NCBI RefSeq assembly: GCF_024763615.1
Contig: NC_077222.1
Span: forward strand, 1,364,001 to 1,428,000
Length of the DNA: 64,000 bases
Direction: 5' to 3'
DNA from: Phlebotomus papatasi
Lineage: Eukaryota; Arthropoda; Insecta; Diptera; Psychodidae
Part shown: piece by piece, positions 46,978-58,940 of the stretch
How the letters are laid out: each line of letters opens with the position of its first letter
Numbering within the stretch: the stretch's first letter is position 1
Notes under the pieces: generated by a model
What the model was told of the DNA's origin: nothing
Seen by the model: the letters and a program-made list of their open reading frames with translations, nothing else
Databases searched by the model: none
Made by a program: the position numbers and the translations under genes

Positions 46978-47247
46978 CAGGAATAATAATAATAATAATG
47001 CTGGCACAACATTCCATGAAGGAACAAGGCCTTCCCGCAAAGGGATTTCTAGACATACATTATTATTTTTTCTTGTACGGGATGAGGTTGTCAGTCCTAT
47101 GCCCGTGGAATCAAGTGCAATGAAGCTCACTGGATGCAATCCGAACACCTTTAACGCCAGAAAAATTCCTGGTGACCTAAACAGGATTCGAACCCGGGAC
47201 ACTTGCATCATAGAGCGAGTGCTCTACCACTTAAAAGTTTAGGAAAG
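46978..47247 (-). mobile_element. tRNA-derived SINE, minus strand
   Basis: In reverse, AAGTGGTAGAGCACTCGCTC (A box) and CCCGGGTTCGAATCCTG (B box) form a tRNA-like head at 47185-47240. A ~190-bp body and an (ATT)n tail follow at 46982-46998. The 3' CCA-side arm does not pair with a 5' acceptor strand, so it is not a tRNA gene. Tail type is like that of the SINE at 22728, but the heads differ. Confidence 0.75.
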
Positions 47248-47264
47248 CTGATAAAATTTCCTTA

Positions 47265-47485
47265 CACTGAGAGAAATCCGAAAAAGTCAAAATAACATTC
47301 CCGAAATGTTAATTTTACCCTGCTGTATTGATCCGAAAACGGTGTAAATATTACCCTTCTTCATGTTTATTTTACCCTTAAAACGTGTAAAATTAACATT
47401 AAAAAATGTTGATATATTTTTACACCCAAAAAGTGTTAAAGTTATGACGAAAAAAAGGTAATCGTAGCCTCTTTTTTTCTCAGTT
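47265..47485. mobile_element. MITE with CACTGAGARAAA ends, copy 1
   Basis: Left end CACTGAGAGAAATCCGAAAA and right end CTCTTTTTTTCTCAGT are inverted. The inner body has mirrored GTAAAATTAACAT and AATGTTAATTTTACC words. The same element, ~37 bp longer, is at 54316-54573. Confidence 0.75.
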
Positions 47486-47489
47486 TAAG

Positions 47490-48880
47490 CATGATTAAAA
47501 AAATATCTTGAGGTTCTCTTATTTAGTATTTACCAAGAAAAAGGCTAGCTTATTAAATAAATTGGAAGGATCCGGGAAAAACTCAATTGATAAGACCGTT
47601 TTTATCCGATTTTGAAAACTTTAAGTGCGTAAGAAAGCTGAAAAAATATAATAGAAAGTGGTTAAATTGAAATCTTAAGTCTCTAAATTTAAACGACTTG
47701 TGCTATCCCTGAATTGCAAGGATTCGAAAAAACGCAATAGTTAAGGCTATTCTTAATTTATTAACAAAATTTATAATTATTGAGAAAGCTTATAAAATTT
47801 ACTAGAACGTGATTAATATTAAATTTTAAGGTTCTTTCATTTACTGCTTGGTCAGATATATCAAAGATCCAGGACAGCAACCCTAATCAAGGCTGTTCCT
47901 AACCGAATTTCAAAATTCAAAATGGTTTAGGAAGCTGACAAAATTTCCTCAAGCCTGGTTACAATGAAATCCCAAGGTTCTTTTGTTCTATGTTTGGTTA
48001 AATGGGTTAGATATATCCTAACTTCCAAAGGTTCGTCATAGCTTTGAATTACAAAGATTCAGGAAATAAGCTCTAATTAAGGCTGTTCTTAACCGAATTT
48101 CAAGATTCAAATTGCTACAGAAAGCTGACAAAATTTCCTAAAGCCTGGTTAAAATGAAATCCCAAGGTTCTTTCATTTTGTATCTGGTTACATATATCCC
48201 AAAATTTTAAAGATTTCTTTTTTGGAAATTGCAAGGATCAGGGAAACCCTCAAAAACTAAAACTGTTCCCAACCGATATTCCAAATGAAAAGTACTTGAG
48301 AAAGCTGAGAAAATCTTGAAAAAGATGGTTAAATGAAATCTCGAGGTTCTTTCATTTAATATCTGGTCAGATAAGGTTAATAGAGGTTAAGGAAAATCTC
48401 AGATCATGAAATGTTGCTTTCGGGATTTTGGCCTTTGGGATTTTGGCTTTCGGGATTTTGATCGGGACCCGATCGGATATATCAAAAATCTAGGAAATCA
48501 GCCCTAGTTAAGGCTGCTCCTAACCGAATTTCAAGATTCAAATTGCTACAGAAAGCTGACAAAATTTCTTCAAACCTGGTTAAAATAAAATCTCAAGGTT
48601 CTTTCATTTTGTATCCGGTTAGATATATCCCAAAATTTCAAAGATTTCTTTTGTGGAAATTACAAGGATCAGGGAAAACCTCAAAAACTGAGATTGTTCC
48701 CAACCGATATTCCAAATGAAAAGTACTTGAGAAAGCTGAGAACATCTTAAAAGGGATGGCTAAAATGAAATAGCGAGGTTCTTCCATTTAATATCTGGTC
48801 AGATATATCCCAATTCCTACTTTGCAGTAAGAATCAGATTAATTTGAATATTCTGGATTTACTTGAAAGAGTTAAAGGAG
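47490..48880. repeat. ~184-bp satellite, diverged array
   Basis: About seven copies with the consensus AAGGCTGTTCTTAACCGAAT, AGAAAGCTGACAAAATTTCC, GGTTCTTTCATTTTGTATC and GGTTAGATATATCCCAAA. It is clearly the same family as the array in baiser intron 3. A short GGGATTTTGGCTTTCGGGAT insertion lies at 48415-48465. Confidence 0.8.
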
Positions 48881-49035
48881 GGTTAAGGAAAATCCCAGAT
48901 CATAAAATGCTGTAAGATTGCTGTATCTCTTTTATTTTGCGCGCGACAATCACAGGTCATGTACTTTAATAAGATTTACCCAAGATAATCTTATGTTTTC
49001 CCTTTGAGGATTGCAATTCAATGAAGCAGAAATCT

Positions 49036-49066
49036 GGGGAAAAATCCAGCAAGAGTGGGGATTCCT
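49036..49066 (+). promoter_or_regulatory. Pair of NF-kB-like sites upstream of the clip protease
   Basis: GGGGAAAAATCC at 49036-49047 and GGGGATTCCT at 49057-49066, about 195 and 174 bp before the predicted start of transcription. The second is the form of kB site known from fly immune genes such as Diptericin. An AGATAA (GATA-type) word lies at 48983. Inferred Toll/Imd responsiveness. Confidence 0.5.
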
Positions 49067-49197
49067 CGTGTTCGTTGTCTGGTCATCGTCTGCAATCTCT
49101 ACAGTCTTGGGTTTCACGGTACATTTCCAACATACCAGTCTTATTTGGACGCTTACCGAAATCACAAGCCAGTCTTCTTTAATGACTGTCTTTTCTC

Positions 49198-49234
49198 TAT
49201 AAAGCCACCGTGCAGGAAGAGCAAATACTCAGTT
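49198..49234 (+). promoter_or_regulatory. TATA box and initiator of the clip protease gene
   Basis: TATAAA at 49198-49203 is followed 33 bp later by the insect initiator TCAGTT (49229-49234, start at A 49231). The spacing is canonical. It implies a ~407-nt 5' UTR if there is no leader intron. Confidence 0.6.
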
Positions 49235-49637
49235 GATCCGTGCTCAGTGTTGTGTGATTCTTGTGCGCATAGAGAAGTATTTGATCTGCTAAAAGATCAG
49301 ATAAAATGTAGAATTCTTCATAGATTTTTACTTAAAATCACTGCCTCAATAAAAATAAATACTGCGAAATTACGCGCCTCTAAAACGATTTTTTTTTATC
49401 AAATTTACTTTGCAATGACCCGAAAAGTTCTTGTGTGATTCTTTTTATTCATCTTTTTTTTGTGTTTTGTGCTGCTGAAATAAAAAGTTGTGAACACTCT
49501 GTTATGCTGCTGAAAAGAGATATCACAGTATTTCTGATCATCTCTTCAAGATCTTAAATCATAAGTGATTTTGTAAATTTGAAAAATTTAAATAATTTTA
49601 GTGAAATAGTGCTCTCTATAGGCGTTACTTTTACAAA

Positions 49638-52600
49638 ATGACCATCTTAAGTCTCTTGCCGATGATATTTTGTTTCGCAAACATCGGTAAGTGCTGGAGA
49701 ATTACAACCAAGTTAATGATTGCTTGTTGGGAGGTTTTACAGTTACAGTTTAATGCTTAAATAATGGCATTTATGCAAATGTGGCAAATAACTCAATTAA
49801 TTTGTGAGTGTTTTGACCTGAGAATTACCTATTACAGTTTATTCGTGGGATGATTTCAACTATTACGACCATTATTCGGATTATTACCAAAATCCGCGAT
49901 CTTTTCGGCGGTACAACAGCCGAGAGGATGATCTCTTCGAAAGACCGTGCCAATGCATTAAATTAAAATACTGCCAATCATTCATAGACATCCTCTCACG
50001 TACCTCAACCACAAATATATCCCCCGTTCTTGCCCAGAAATTCCGCAAAGCTTCTTGTGGCTTCCGGAATGCCGAACCAATAGTTTGTTGCCCTATAACA
50101 ACTTCCCGATTTAACCGGAGGAACAGCAATAAACGCGATCAAGGGACAACAACAGAAGAAGTCTGGGTTTGGGACGTAGAGAAAGAATCCAGTGACTCAA
50201 GCAAGGAAGGAGGATTCGGAAACTGGGGAAGTCCTCAAAATCGTTTCGATCCCAATAACTTTCACCACAATCATCGTTACTACGACTATGATAGAAAACC
50301 AGGAAGAAGGAGAAACAATTTTCATCCCCATTTTGAAGATCCCAGCACTAAGAAAAACTGCCCTCCGGGATTTTCCAGAGAGTTTGATCTCCCTGAAACC
50401 ATAAAACCAATTACTCCTTCAATCGACATTTCTAGAACATCCTCAAGCTCCTCAGAAACAACTACAACGGAAAACCCTGTTGATTCCAAACTGTCCCTTA
50501 TCAATTCCGAATTGTGTGGAATATCTGTTAATACTAGGATTATTGGAGGCGAAGATGCAGGTCCTGGACAATTTCCCTGGATGGCAAGATTAGCCTACAG
50601 AAATCTAAGTAAGTGATTGTTTGTAAAATTTATATAAAAGCTCTTATCAACAACTCTTATTAACATTTCAAGTGTAACTTTAAATACGGAAGCATTAAAA
50701 AATATGATTCTGGAGCTTTCTGGAATATTTCAAAACATTGGGCAAGGATTCTCTTTTTTTTAAACAGGAAATTTGTGGTTATATTAGACATAACCTACAA
50801 TATTTTCACTGATTTGAATGTCAAAATACTTAAATTAATTGTTTTTTTTAAATTATTTCATAATTTTTAAAAACAAATAATGCAATTTCTAAAGCTTTCT
50901 CACATTTAAAACCGATATTAAGTCATAACCTCAAAAATTGTTTAAAGTTTTCAAAATCCTAACCTCAAAAATCGCTTGAAGCTTTCAATCTTTCAAATTT
51001 ATGAGTTTCGCTATTTAACTTAAATCCTTCTAAAATTATTTAAGTTTTGTATAAAATTGTTTATATTAACTACAGTTCGCTAACTCACAAGTTATGACCA
51101 ACAATTTTCCTAAATATGACCGATTTTTGAGGTTAAATATAAAATATGTAACCTAACATTTAAATAAAACTTTTTGAAGAGTAAAGAATTCATCAACAAA
51201 ATTTAATTCTTTTAGGATTGACTTAAATAATAATCCAGAAACATTTTAATAACCAAGATCTACAAAGTTTAGAATTGAATCCGTCAAAACGTCTGAAGTT
51301 AATGTAAAATGCGGATTAGAAGATACTTCCATGTAAAAATTATGTTTTGAATCTCTAGATTTCATTTATTGACTAAATAAAGTAATAAGGCAGCAAGTTA
51401 AATATTTTAAACATAACCTAAAAAAAAACATCTGAAACATAACCTCATTTTTTTAATTTCACGTCTTTGTTTAGAATTATGCAAAAATATCTATTACTGA
51501 CTTCAATAGAAACGTTTAAGACTGTTAAACATTTCAGTAATTTTTATCATGTCTAGAACGAATCTGAAATTGAAATCGAAATGATATATTTCAAGATAGC
51601 CTAAAAATTTAAAGTAAAAACTCGTAATCATTTAAAATCTTTTTAGATGATCATGTGATTCTAATTATTCTTGGTTTAAATGAAAGCATTTGCATTCTTA
51701 AATCTCCCCGAAACATTGAAACTTATTGAAAGTATCACAACTGGCGCTGAGATCACTAAAATATTTATAACCTCAAAGTTTTTGTAATAATTTGACTTGG
51801 ATTGTTTTTAACTCAAATGAAATGATCTTAAAATCTTCAATTCTCTTTAGAATTCCAAGTTATTTACTATTACACGTTTCGGTAGCATTTAAAGATCATA
51901 ACCTCAAAGTCTTCCAATCTTTGTAATGTTTCTAATCACCCGAATATTTTTTTTTTTACCTAAAATAAAAGCATCAATTATCTTGCAACTTTCCCTGTTT
52001 TAATTTAAATAGTCTTTGATTCAAATAAAGATGCAATAAAAAGCCTAATTTCAAATTATTCAATATGGTTTTGATTTTTTGTCATAATCGAACGTCTTTA
52101 ATTAAGTACCCCACCTCTTACAATTAAGCCTAAAATTGGAAATATTGAAAGTAATTTTTTATCACTTTTGACAAATTACACATGCGTTAAAAAAAATGAC
52201 TGTTAATCGAGAAAAAATCAAAAAGATTTCATATCGAAGTTCATGGAGAAAAAAATACAAGGTTACGCGCGCAAAATTATGAAAATCCAACAATATATGA
52301 GATTGTGCCCCAGATAGAGCCCCTAAAACAAAATTAATGTGCTTTAGGAGTGTTAATGTGTGGAAATCAATGTTTTATAATTTTTTTTTGATGAAATTCA
52401 TAGACAGTACAAAATTGGATCGTTAAACTTTCAATTTTTCTAATTAAATTTTCCCTATTAAACTAATCATAATCATATTTGTGTGTAATGAAAAGATCGA
52501 AAGCGAATAATGTGATACTAAAAACCAGTGTCAAAATGACAATTTTAGCCATTCTGCATAAATTCTCTACGGTACACTGAATGCCTAAAATCATAAATAA

Positions 52601-55600
52601 AGTAATTAGCTATTTAAATAAACTTCCGCATCATGAAGAAACTTATGAGCTTTGTTCACTCTGCAAAAACCATCTTAATTTCGCAATAGCTATTCTTTGA
52701 AAAAGTTCATCAAACACCTGTTCATCAGTTCCAGTAAATCAGATACATAGAGAGTGTCTAAAAAATCACTAAAAACTTCCATCACTTCTTGAATATTCTT
52801 AATACAGCACATCCTAAATTCTATTAAGTGAAAAGAAAATTAAATCAAAAGACAAAGAATGATGAGTCGCTCAGAGCAAGAGTGAGCTATTTTAATACGG
52901 AAATGCATACAATGATAGGCTATTTTTCTGAGCGTGTCATATAAACCTTAACCAAACGTAGGCCCGTTCAATAAATAATTAATTTTGCCTTAAGTAATTC
53001 GTGTTAAAAAAAAATTGTCATTTAATATTTTTATTTTTCAAATTTTGATTTTTCTTAATTTTTTATCAGGTCATTATGAAAAATGACAGTTTAATAGACT
53101 GGTAGTTGTCTTTAAAAAAGCTATAGTTCTACTTTTTAGTCCTTCCACTTCCACTTTAACTTCCTAAGACTTCCAAGCACTTTTAATTGCCCAATTCCAA
53201 AACCGTTTTCACTGTTTTTTCGTTCTTAGTTTACTACATCTTTAATTATTCTAAATTCGCTAATACGGGCTTCAGACCTAAGGCTTAGCCATATGGCTTA
53301 ACTTCTCTAATATCTTTTGTATCAAGATTTTTTGAAAAATATTGACTTAGGATTGGATTATTAAGGGCAAATGACCTTATTACGTTTTGAAAAATCAATA
53401 AAATCGGTTGCTGTTTAAGGTTTTGAGACCCTCGGGAACTGGGCTAAACCTCTAGTCTGAAGACGGTCTAAGGGAAGTTTGAAGACCTTTAAATGGCCTG
53501 CCATTTCTATCAAAGGCGAATCAAAGATTTTAGATTTAGAGTATTCAGGAGTTAGAGCCAAATTGAAGGATTATCCCAAAAAAAACGTTTTTCGAACACT
53601 AAAGAAAAATAATTTTATCGAAAAATCACAATAAACCTTATTTTAATCCGATTTTTATGAACTTGCCTTTATTGAAAAATCAATTAAACCCTTCACTATG
53701 ATTTTTAGGAAAAAAATCTACTTGAGAAATGTTTTTTAATCTGTTTTTAATCTGCACGGTTCTGAACTATTTTGATAGATTTAGTCTAAGTCGATCGCTC
53801 AGAATAAGAAATGAATAACTCGTAGTAGGCAAATTTTACAGGAGAACGATTTGAAGCTGAGGATTTTACATGCGGAGTATCGAATTTTTGAGATTTAAAA
53901 TCTCTATAACTTTGAAAATAATTATCTTTCAAGTATAATACTCACAAAAAAGGTAGGGGGTATAAAGAAGTATCCAAAAAGCGAAGAAAAATGATTTTTG
54001 TAAAAAAAAATCGAATTGTTTGACTCATATTCTGAATCATCCATGTATAAAAACGTTCTTAAACCGAAAACCTTTTGAAATTTATCTAAATCAGGATAAA
54101 TTCTATTTGTAGATCCGATTTTGATGATTTTTAAGAGTCCAGATAGCTGATATACTTTTTCATTAGTTTTTGAGAGAGTGAATAATAGTTTTTTATTTGG
54201 TTTTGAGGTAAAGGGATCAAAAATACCTCGAATTTTCCTTTGTGACCGCCTACAGAAGATTTCTACAAGCTCTCTGTTTAAAATTCACTAAAAATTAAAT
54301 TCCCCATCAGTTTTCTACTCTGAGAGAAATCCGAAAAGGTTAAAATAACATTCCGGAAATGTTTATTTTACCCTGCATTATTGATCCAAAATCGGTGTAA
54401 ATATTACCATTTTTAGGTGTATTGGGGATTAAAGTTCCTCTTTTTTTATGTTAATTTTACCCTTAAAAAGGTGTAAAATTAACATTAAAAAATGTTGATA
54501 TATTTTACACCTAAAAAGTGTTAAAGTTATAAAGAAAAAAGTTAATCGCACCCTCTTTTTTTCTCAGTGTATAATCTAAAATTATTTTTAAAGACAAGAA
54601 CACTTCCTCACATTCCACACATTCTCTAAAACATTTTCAAATGGGCTTTTCTTGGGTGGAAATTCCGATGAGAATAATCTTTTATGTGCTTCAAAAAATT
54701 TATTTTAAACTCAGCTTTGATAAATCTTTCGGATTCCATAAGCCCTTGTTAAAGATACCAAAAAGAATTTTCCCCTGAAGAATCTGCCAGGAAATTGATC
54801 AAAAATTGAATGGGAAATGCTCTTTCCAAGTCACAGAAGGTTTTTTGCAAAGTTTTTATTCAATTCTAATCATATTTTTATTTTTTTAATCAAAAATAGA
54901 AAGCTCCAAAGCCTTCCGCATAAAAGCATTTTGAATATAGTAAATTTCCTTTGAGAAAATTTGATGAAAAATTTCTCTAAAGTTCTGTCAAGGAAGGAAA
55001 GGTACTTCTTCTAGAGGGTGAAAGTGTCCTTTAAATAGGCTAAATCCTAGGGTTCTTGTATTATTTTTATTTATTATTATTGTGTAGGGGGCAACGACTC
55101 CTCGCCCCACTTCTCGGCGTTCTTGTATCATATAGAACTTATAGAACCGATACAGCTTGTAAAACCGATACCAGAGGCGCTGTAGTCTCAAATATGATAG
55201 AAAACTTTGAAAAATTACATTTTTAGCAAGTTTAAACGGAAATATCTGGAAAAGTTTAGTTTTAAACTCTGTTTTATATTCTCTTTTTTGTTTTTTATGC
55301 AGAATTTTATTACGCATATTTCACTTACGATTTTCGCGTCAAACATCATTAAGATATTGGTATTTTTTAAATAAATATTGAGTAGTCAGCCAAATTAAGA
55401 AAGTTTAGATTTAAAAAAAAAACCATTATACCAGTAAATTAATATAATCCCGATACAAAAATAATTCCCTCTTGAATGTTATAGTAAAATAACCTTTAAT
55501 TTGTAATCACAGCTTCTGGACGTGTTACTTATCGTTGTTCTGGGTCGGTAATATCCGACAGGTACATTGTGACGGCAGCCCATTGTGTCCGAAATCTAAT

Positions 55601-57612
55601 TGATGATCTCCAGGTGTAAGTCAAAAAAAAATTATTTCTGAAGATTAAGTCGATTTGTATCACTAAATTTTTGCATTTTTTTTTACTGGCAGCGTTATGG
55701 TTCGCTTGGGTGAATTAGATACGCGGTCAGATATTGATTGCGATTCGCAGACAAGATGTTCACAGGCACAAGATTTTGAAATTGAAAGAATAATTCCTCA
55801 TTCAATGTACGATACACCAAAATATGCAAATGATATTGCTCTTATTCGACTGAGAAGACGCACAAATTCATGTAAGACGTTATTTAATTGGAAATTTCAA
55901 CACTTGATTTTATATTAAACCCTTTCCACTAAAAACAGCTTTCATCAGTCCCCTATGCCTTCCCACGGGACAATATTCTTCAGTAGCGCAAAATGCTGGA
56001 ACAAGGGCAATTATTGCTGGCTGGGGATCGATGACCGCAGGTAAATAAATTTAAATAGTCTTTAATTGCAGTCTTTATAGAGCTACAATTCGTCAGACTT
56101 AAAGTTTGTTTTTTTCGTCTCACATCCCCTTCATGAGATTGTGGAAATTCTTTTGTGAATTACAAATCCATGTTCTTACGTAAATATTTTGTCGTATTAT
56201 TGGAATATTTGATCCGAAATAGACAAACACCAACGTCACATGACATTGAGACGAAGTTAAAATTTTATAAAGTATGAAAAAAAAGCCACAAAATATTCAT
56301 AAAGTCAATATTTAAGCAATCTCGAATTTTTTTTTATCTAATTTAGAGAAACTTTTTTTTTTCTTTTTGAACAGCAAGTAATACTCCAAGTCCAATGCTG
56401 CAGTGGGTGAGATTGCCAATAGTTGACAACACCGGCTGTGCTGAAGCATATCAACGCTTCAGTGCCAATTCCCGGACTCCCATCATCGTATCTCAGTCAC
56501 AGATGTGTGTCCAAGGCAGAGAGAATATGGATGCATGTCAAGGTAATTGAGACTACGCTATCTCACGGATAATCTCAGACATTTCACGGAAATCTTTTAA
56601 AAAAAGCTATTGCTCCACGATATAAAGTTTTGAAGTGCAAGAACTTGAACTTCATGAAAATGTGCAAAAGTTCAAAAAGATCTCTCTACATAAGGCTATG
56701 CTCAAGTGATTTTAATAATTTTTAGAGCATCAGAAAGCTGAGAAAATTTCCTAATATGTGGTTAATATAAAATTCTGAGGTTCTTTTACTTTAAATCCGG
56801 CAAGATATACTGGAATTTTCAAAAGTTTGTGAATTTAGGATCTCTCAAAATTTAAAGACCTCGAAAAATCTTTTGTAGGTCAAGATAATTAAGGCTACGC
56901 TGTCTTAAAGATAATATTCGATATTTCTCGAAAGTCTTTAAATACATTTCTCCACGATATCAAGTTTAAAATTCCAGAAGTTTAATTTCCATAATAAAGA
57001 GCAAAGGTTCAAAAAGATCTCTGAAGATAAGGATGTGCCCAAGCGATTTAATCATTATTTAGTGCATCAGAAAGCTGAGAAAATTTTCTAAAAGATAGTT
57101 GATATTAAATTTTGAGGTTCTTTCAATTTATATCCGGCTAGATATATCTAAAGGTTTCAAAAGTTTGTTAGTAGAGTACTTCTAAAAATTCTAAAATTTT
57201 GAAAAGGCCATCATATTTAGCAAAATTCCCAAGCGATTATACTAGATTTAAATGCTAAATAATGATGAAGAAATTTCTTTAAACTTGGTTAATACAAGAT
57301 AAGGAAGTTTCCTAAAAAATGCTACCTAAAATAGAATTTCAAAATATTTTAATCACTAGCTGAATTAAAAAAAAAATCGAAAAAAATAAAAATTGCCAGA
57401 AAAGCAAATCCCAAATTAAACTCCATTAAATCCCTATTCCAGGTGACAGCGGAGGACCATTAATGAGCGAAGGTGTCCCAGGAAATGAGCGATATACACT
57501 ACTCGGCTTGGTGTCCTTTGGCCCTAGAACTTGCGGAATATCAAACTTCCCCGGAGTTTACACAAGAATATCCGCATATATTGATTGGATAATGGAAAAT
57601 ATAGAAGTTTGA
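49638..57612 (+). CDS. Clip-domain trypsin-like serine protease
   Basis: Secreted zymogen of the kind that works in haemolymph cascades (prophenoloxidase or Toll activation) or in development. Seven exons: 49638-49686, 49838-50608, 55513-55615, 55693-55871, 55939-56040, 56375-56542, 57443-57612; 513 residues. Order: signal peptide ~1-16; Y/D-rich start; one clip domain with six cysteines (C54, C56, C62, C90, C100, C101; PCQCIKLKYC...IVCCP); a ~140-residue S/T/N/H-rich linker; cleavage site R250|IIGG; catalytic domain. The triad is intact: H297 (TAAHC), D355 (NDIALIRL), S460 (GDSGGP). D six residues before the serine (DACQGDS) predicts cleavage after K/R. The extra loop pair DIDCDSQTRC is typical of CLIPB/C proteases. 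Intron 2 is 4.9 kb. AATAAA at ~57679. The exact orthologue is not assigned. Confidence 0.92.
50609..53260 (+). other. Clip protease intron 2, first half, no gene seen
   Basis: AT-rich intronic DNA with frequent CATAACCTCAAA / AGGTTA words (50780-51960) like those in the Tti1 intron. No open frame with coding character. Confidence 0.5.
53265..53468 (+). mobile_element. MITE family B, copy 2
   Basis: Ends ACGGGCTTCAGACCTAAGGC and GGGCTAAACCTCTAGTCTGA (then AGACGG) are inverted. The body aligns with the copy at 10912 throughout (TTAGCCATATGGCTTAACT; GATTGGATTATTAAGGGCAA; CTCGGGAACTGG). In clip protease intron 2. Confidence 0.8.
53790..54040 (+). repeat. Dispersed repeat shared with 58510-58940
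   Basis: Shared blocks: TTTTACAGGAGAACGATTTG, GATTTTACATGC, CTATAACTTTGAAAATAATT, and a final AAAACGATTTTTGTAAAAA-like run before TTCGACT/TTTGACT. No coding potential and no clear ends. Confidence 0.55.
54316..54573. mobile_element. MITE with CACTGAGARAAA ends, copy 2
   Basis: Left CTCTGAGAGAAATCCGAAAA, right CCTCTTTTTTTCTCAGTGTA. Mirrored GTTAATTTTACCC and GTGTAAAATTAACAT words lie inside. It has a ~37-bp segment absent from the copy at 47265. Confidence 0.75.
56560..57310 (+). repeat. ~184-bp satellite copies in clip protease intron 6
   Basis: Diverged copies with AGAAAGCTGAGAAAATTTCC, GGTTCTTTTACTTTAAATCC and GGTTCTTTCAATTTATATCC occur at ~56740 and ~57070, separated by a locally duplicated ~330-bp stretch (CTCACGGATAATCTCAGACA near 56562 resembles CTTAAAGATAATATTCGATA near 56893). 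Intronic. Confidence 0.65.
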
Positions 57613-58055
57613 TGTACTTTCTGCTAATATTTTCTAGTGGCGCCAGACTCTTAAAAAAAATGTGATGAAGATTTTGTGAATAAATCTACCTCAAACCTGT
57701 AAATAGATAACTAGAATAAATCCAGTAGTTTAATTTGTAGTTTAACACTCAAGTTATATTATTTATATTGTAATACAAATACAAGTAGAAGTCAAAAGAA
57801 ACGACTTTGCAAATGTAGTTAAATTTAGGGTACTTTTTTTATACAAAAACAGTTAGGTATTTTAATAAAATTAGTGTAAGGCCAAGTATCAGAAAAAATG
57901 CAAATTGAAGAAATAAATCAAATTAATTGGTTATATACAGCGATTATTCTTATCAGTATTTTATTCATTGAGGCATATTTCACAGAATATTTTAAATAAT
58001 TATTCTGGAAAAGTCTTGCAATTTTTTATGAAATACTTTTACTAAGATGTCATCA
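57613..58055. other. 3' flank of the clip protease, no gene seen
   Basis: 3' UTR with AATAAATC at ~57679, then AT-rich sequence. Nothing else recognised. Confidence 0.4.
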
Positions 58056-58059
58056 TTGT

Positions 58060-58940
58060 CAATGAAGAATTGAAACTTATTCCGAGATAATGCAGGTAAG
58101 TTCCAAGTTTCAATAATGGAAAAATAAAGGTTCGAAATTCTTTGAACTTAAATCCGGTCTGATACAACGATAATAAAGTTTCAAGCTTGGTGTTAAAGAA
58201 CGTTTTAACATAATTAGGATGAAATTTATAGTGTTTGAGACATCTAAGAATACTTTCCATGGCCTTTTTCATTATTAAATTCAGTCTGATACTAATTATC
58301 AAAATTGTAAGCCTTCAGGAAAATTGTCGTAATTAAGGATTCCCTTAACCGAATTTAAAAAAATTATGCGCAAAATAAAGCTGATAAAATTTCCAACAAG
58401 TTGGATAAAATAAAGTTTCGAGGTTCTTGGATTTTAAATCTGGTTGCATATATCTCAAAATTAGAAAATATTTCTCCATTTCTGAGTTACTCCTACAGGC
58501 CTCACAGTTATCAATTCGACGGCTCAAAATATAAAACGAATAAGTCGCAAATGGCCAATTTTACAGAAGAGCGACTTCAAATTGAGATTTTACATGCTTT
58601 CTTTTCCTCCTCCACCCATAGGTCCTCCTATGAGTTGATTTCGGACCGTGACACTGCCAAGTTATAGGCTCTAACATGCATACATAAGGACGAAACTAAC
58701 AAAGTGGATGGCTCGCATACTTTCGGCTTCTCAAACTGAATAAAAATCAATTTACAAAAGTTCAGATATTACTGAGTGTAAGATTTTCAAGAATTGAAAC
58801 CCCTATAACTTTGGGAATAATTAACTTTCCGGTATAATATTCACAAGGAAGGGAAAGTAAAGGGTCTCAAGGAGTACCTAAAAATCGAAAAAAAACGTTT
58901 TTTGCAAAAAAACGAAATATTCGACTTATTATCTTCAATT
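58060..58940. repeat. ~184-bp satellite copies and a dispersed repeat
   Basis: 58060-58450 holds two satellite-like units (GGATTCCCTTAACCGAATTT, AAGCTGATAAAATTTCC, GGTTCTTGGATTTTAAATCT), partly in inverse orientation at its left end. 58510-58940 matches the repeat at 53790-54040, with an extra ~120-bp segment. Confidence 0.55.

Noticed and set aside
47185..47240. tRNA gene on the minus strand
   Set aside because: A and B boxes are present, but no acceptor-stem pairing, and a SINE body with an (ATT)n tail follows.
49055..49438. 127-codon ORF before the clip protease
   Set aside because: It overlaps the kB sites, TATA box and initiator of the downstream gene. No ATG at its start and no recognisable domain.
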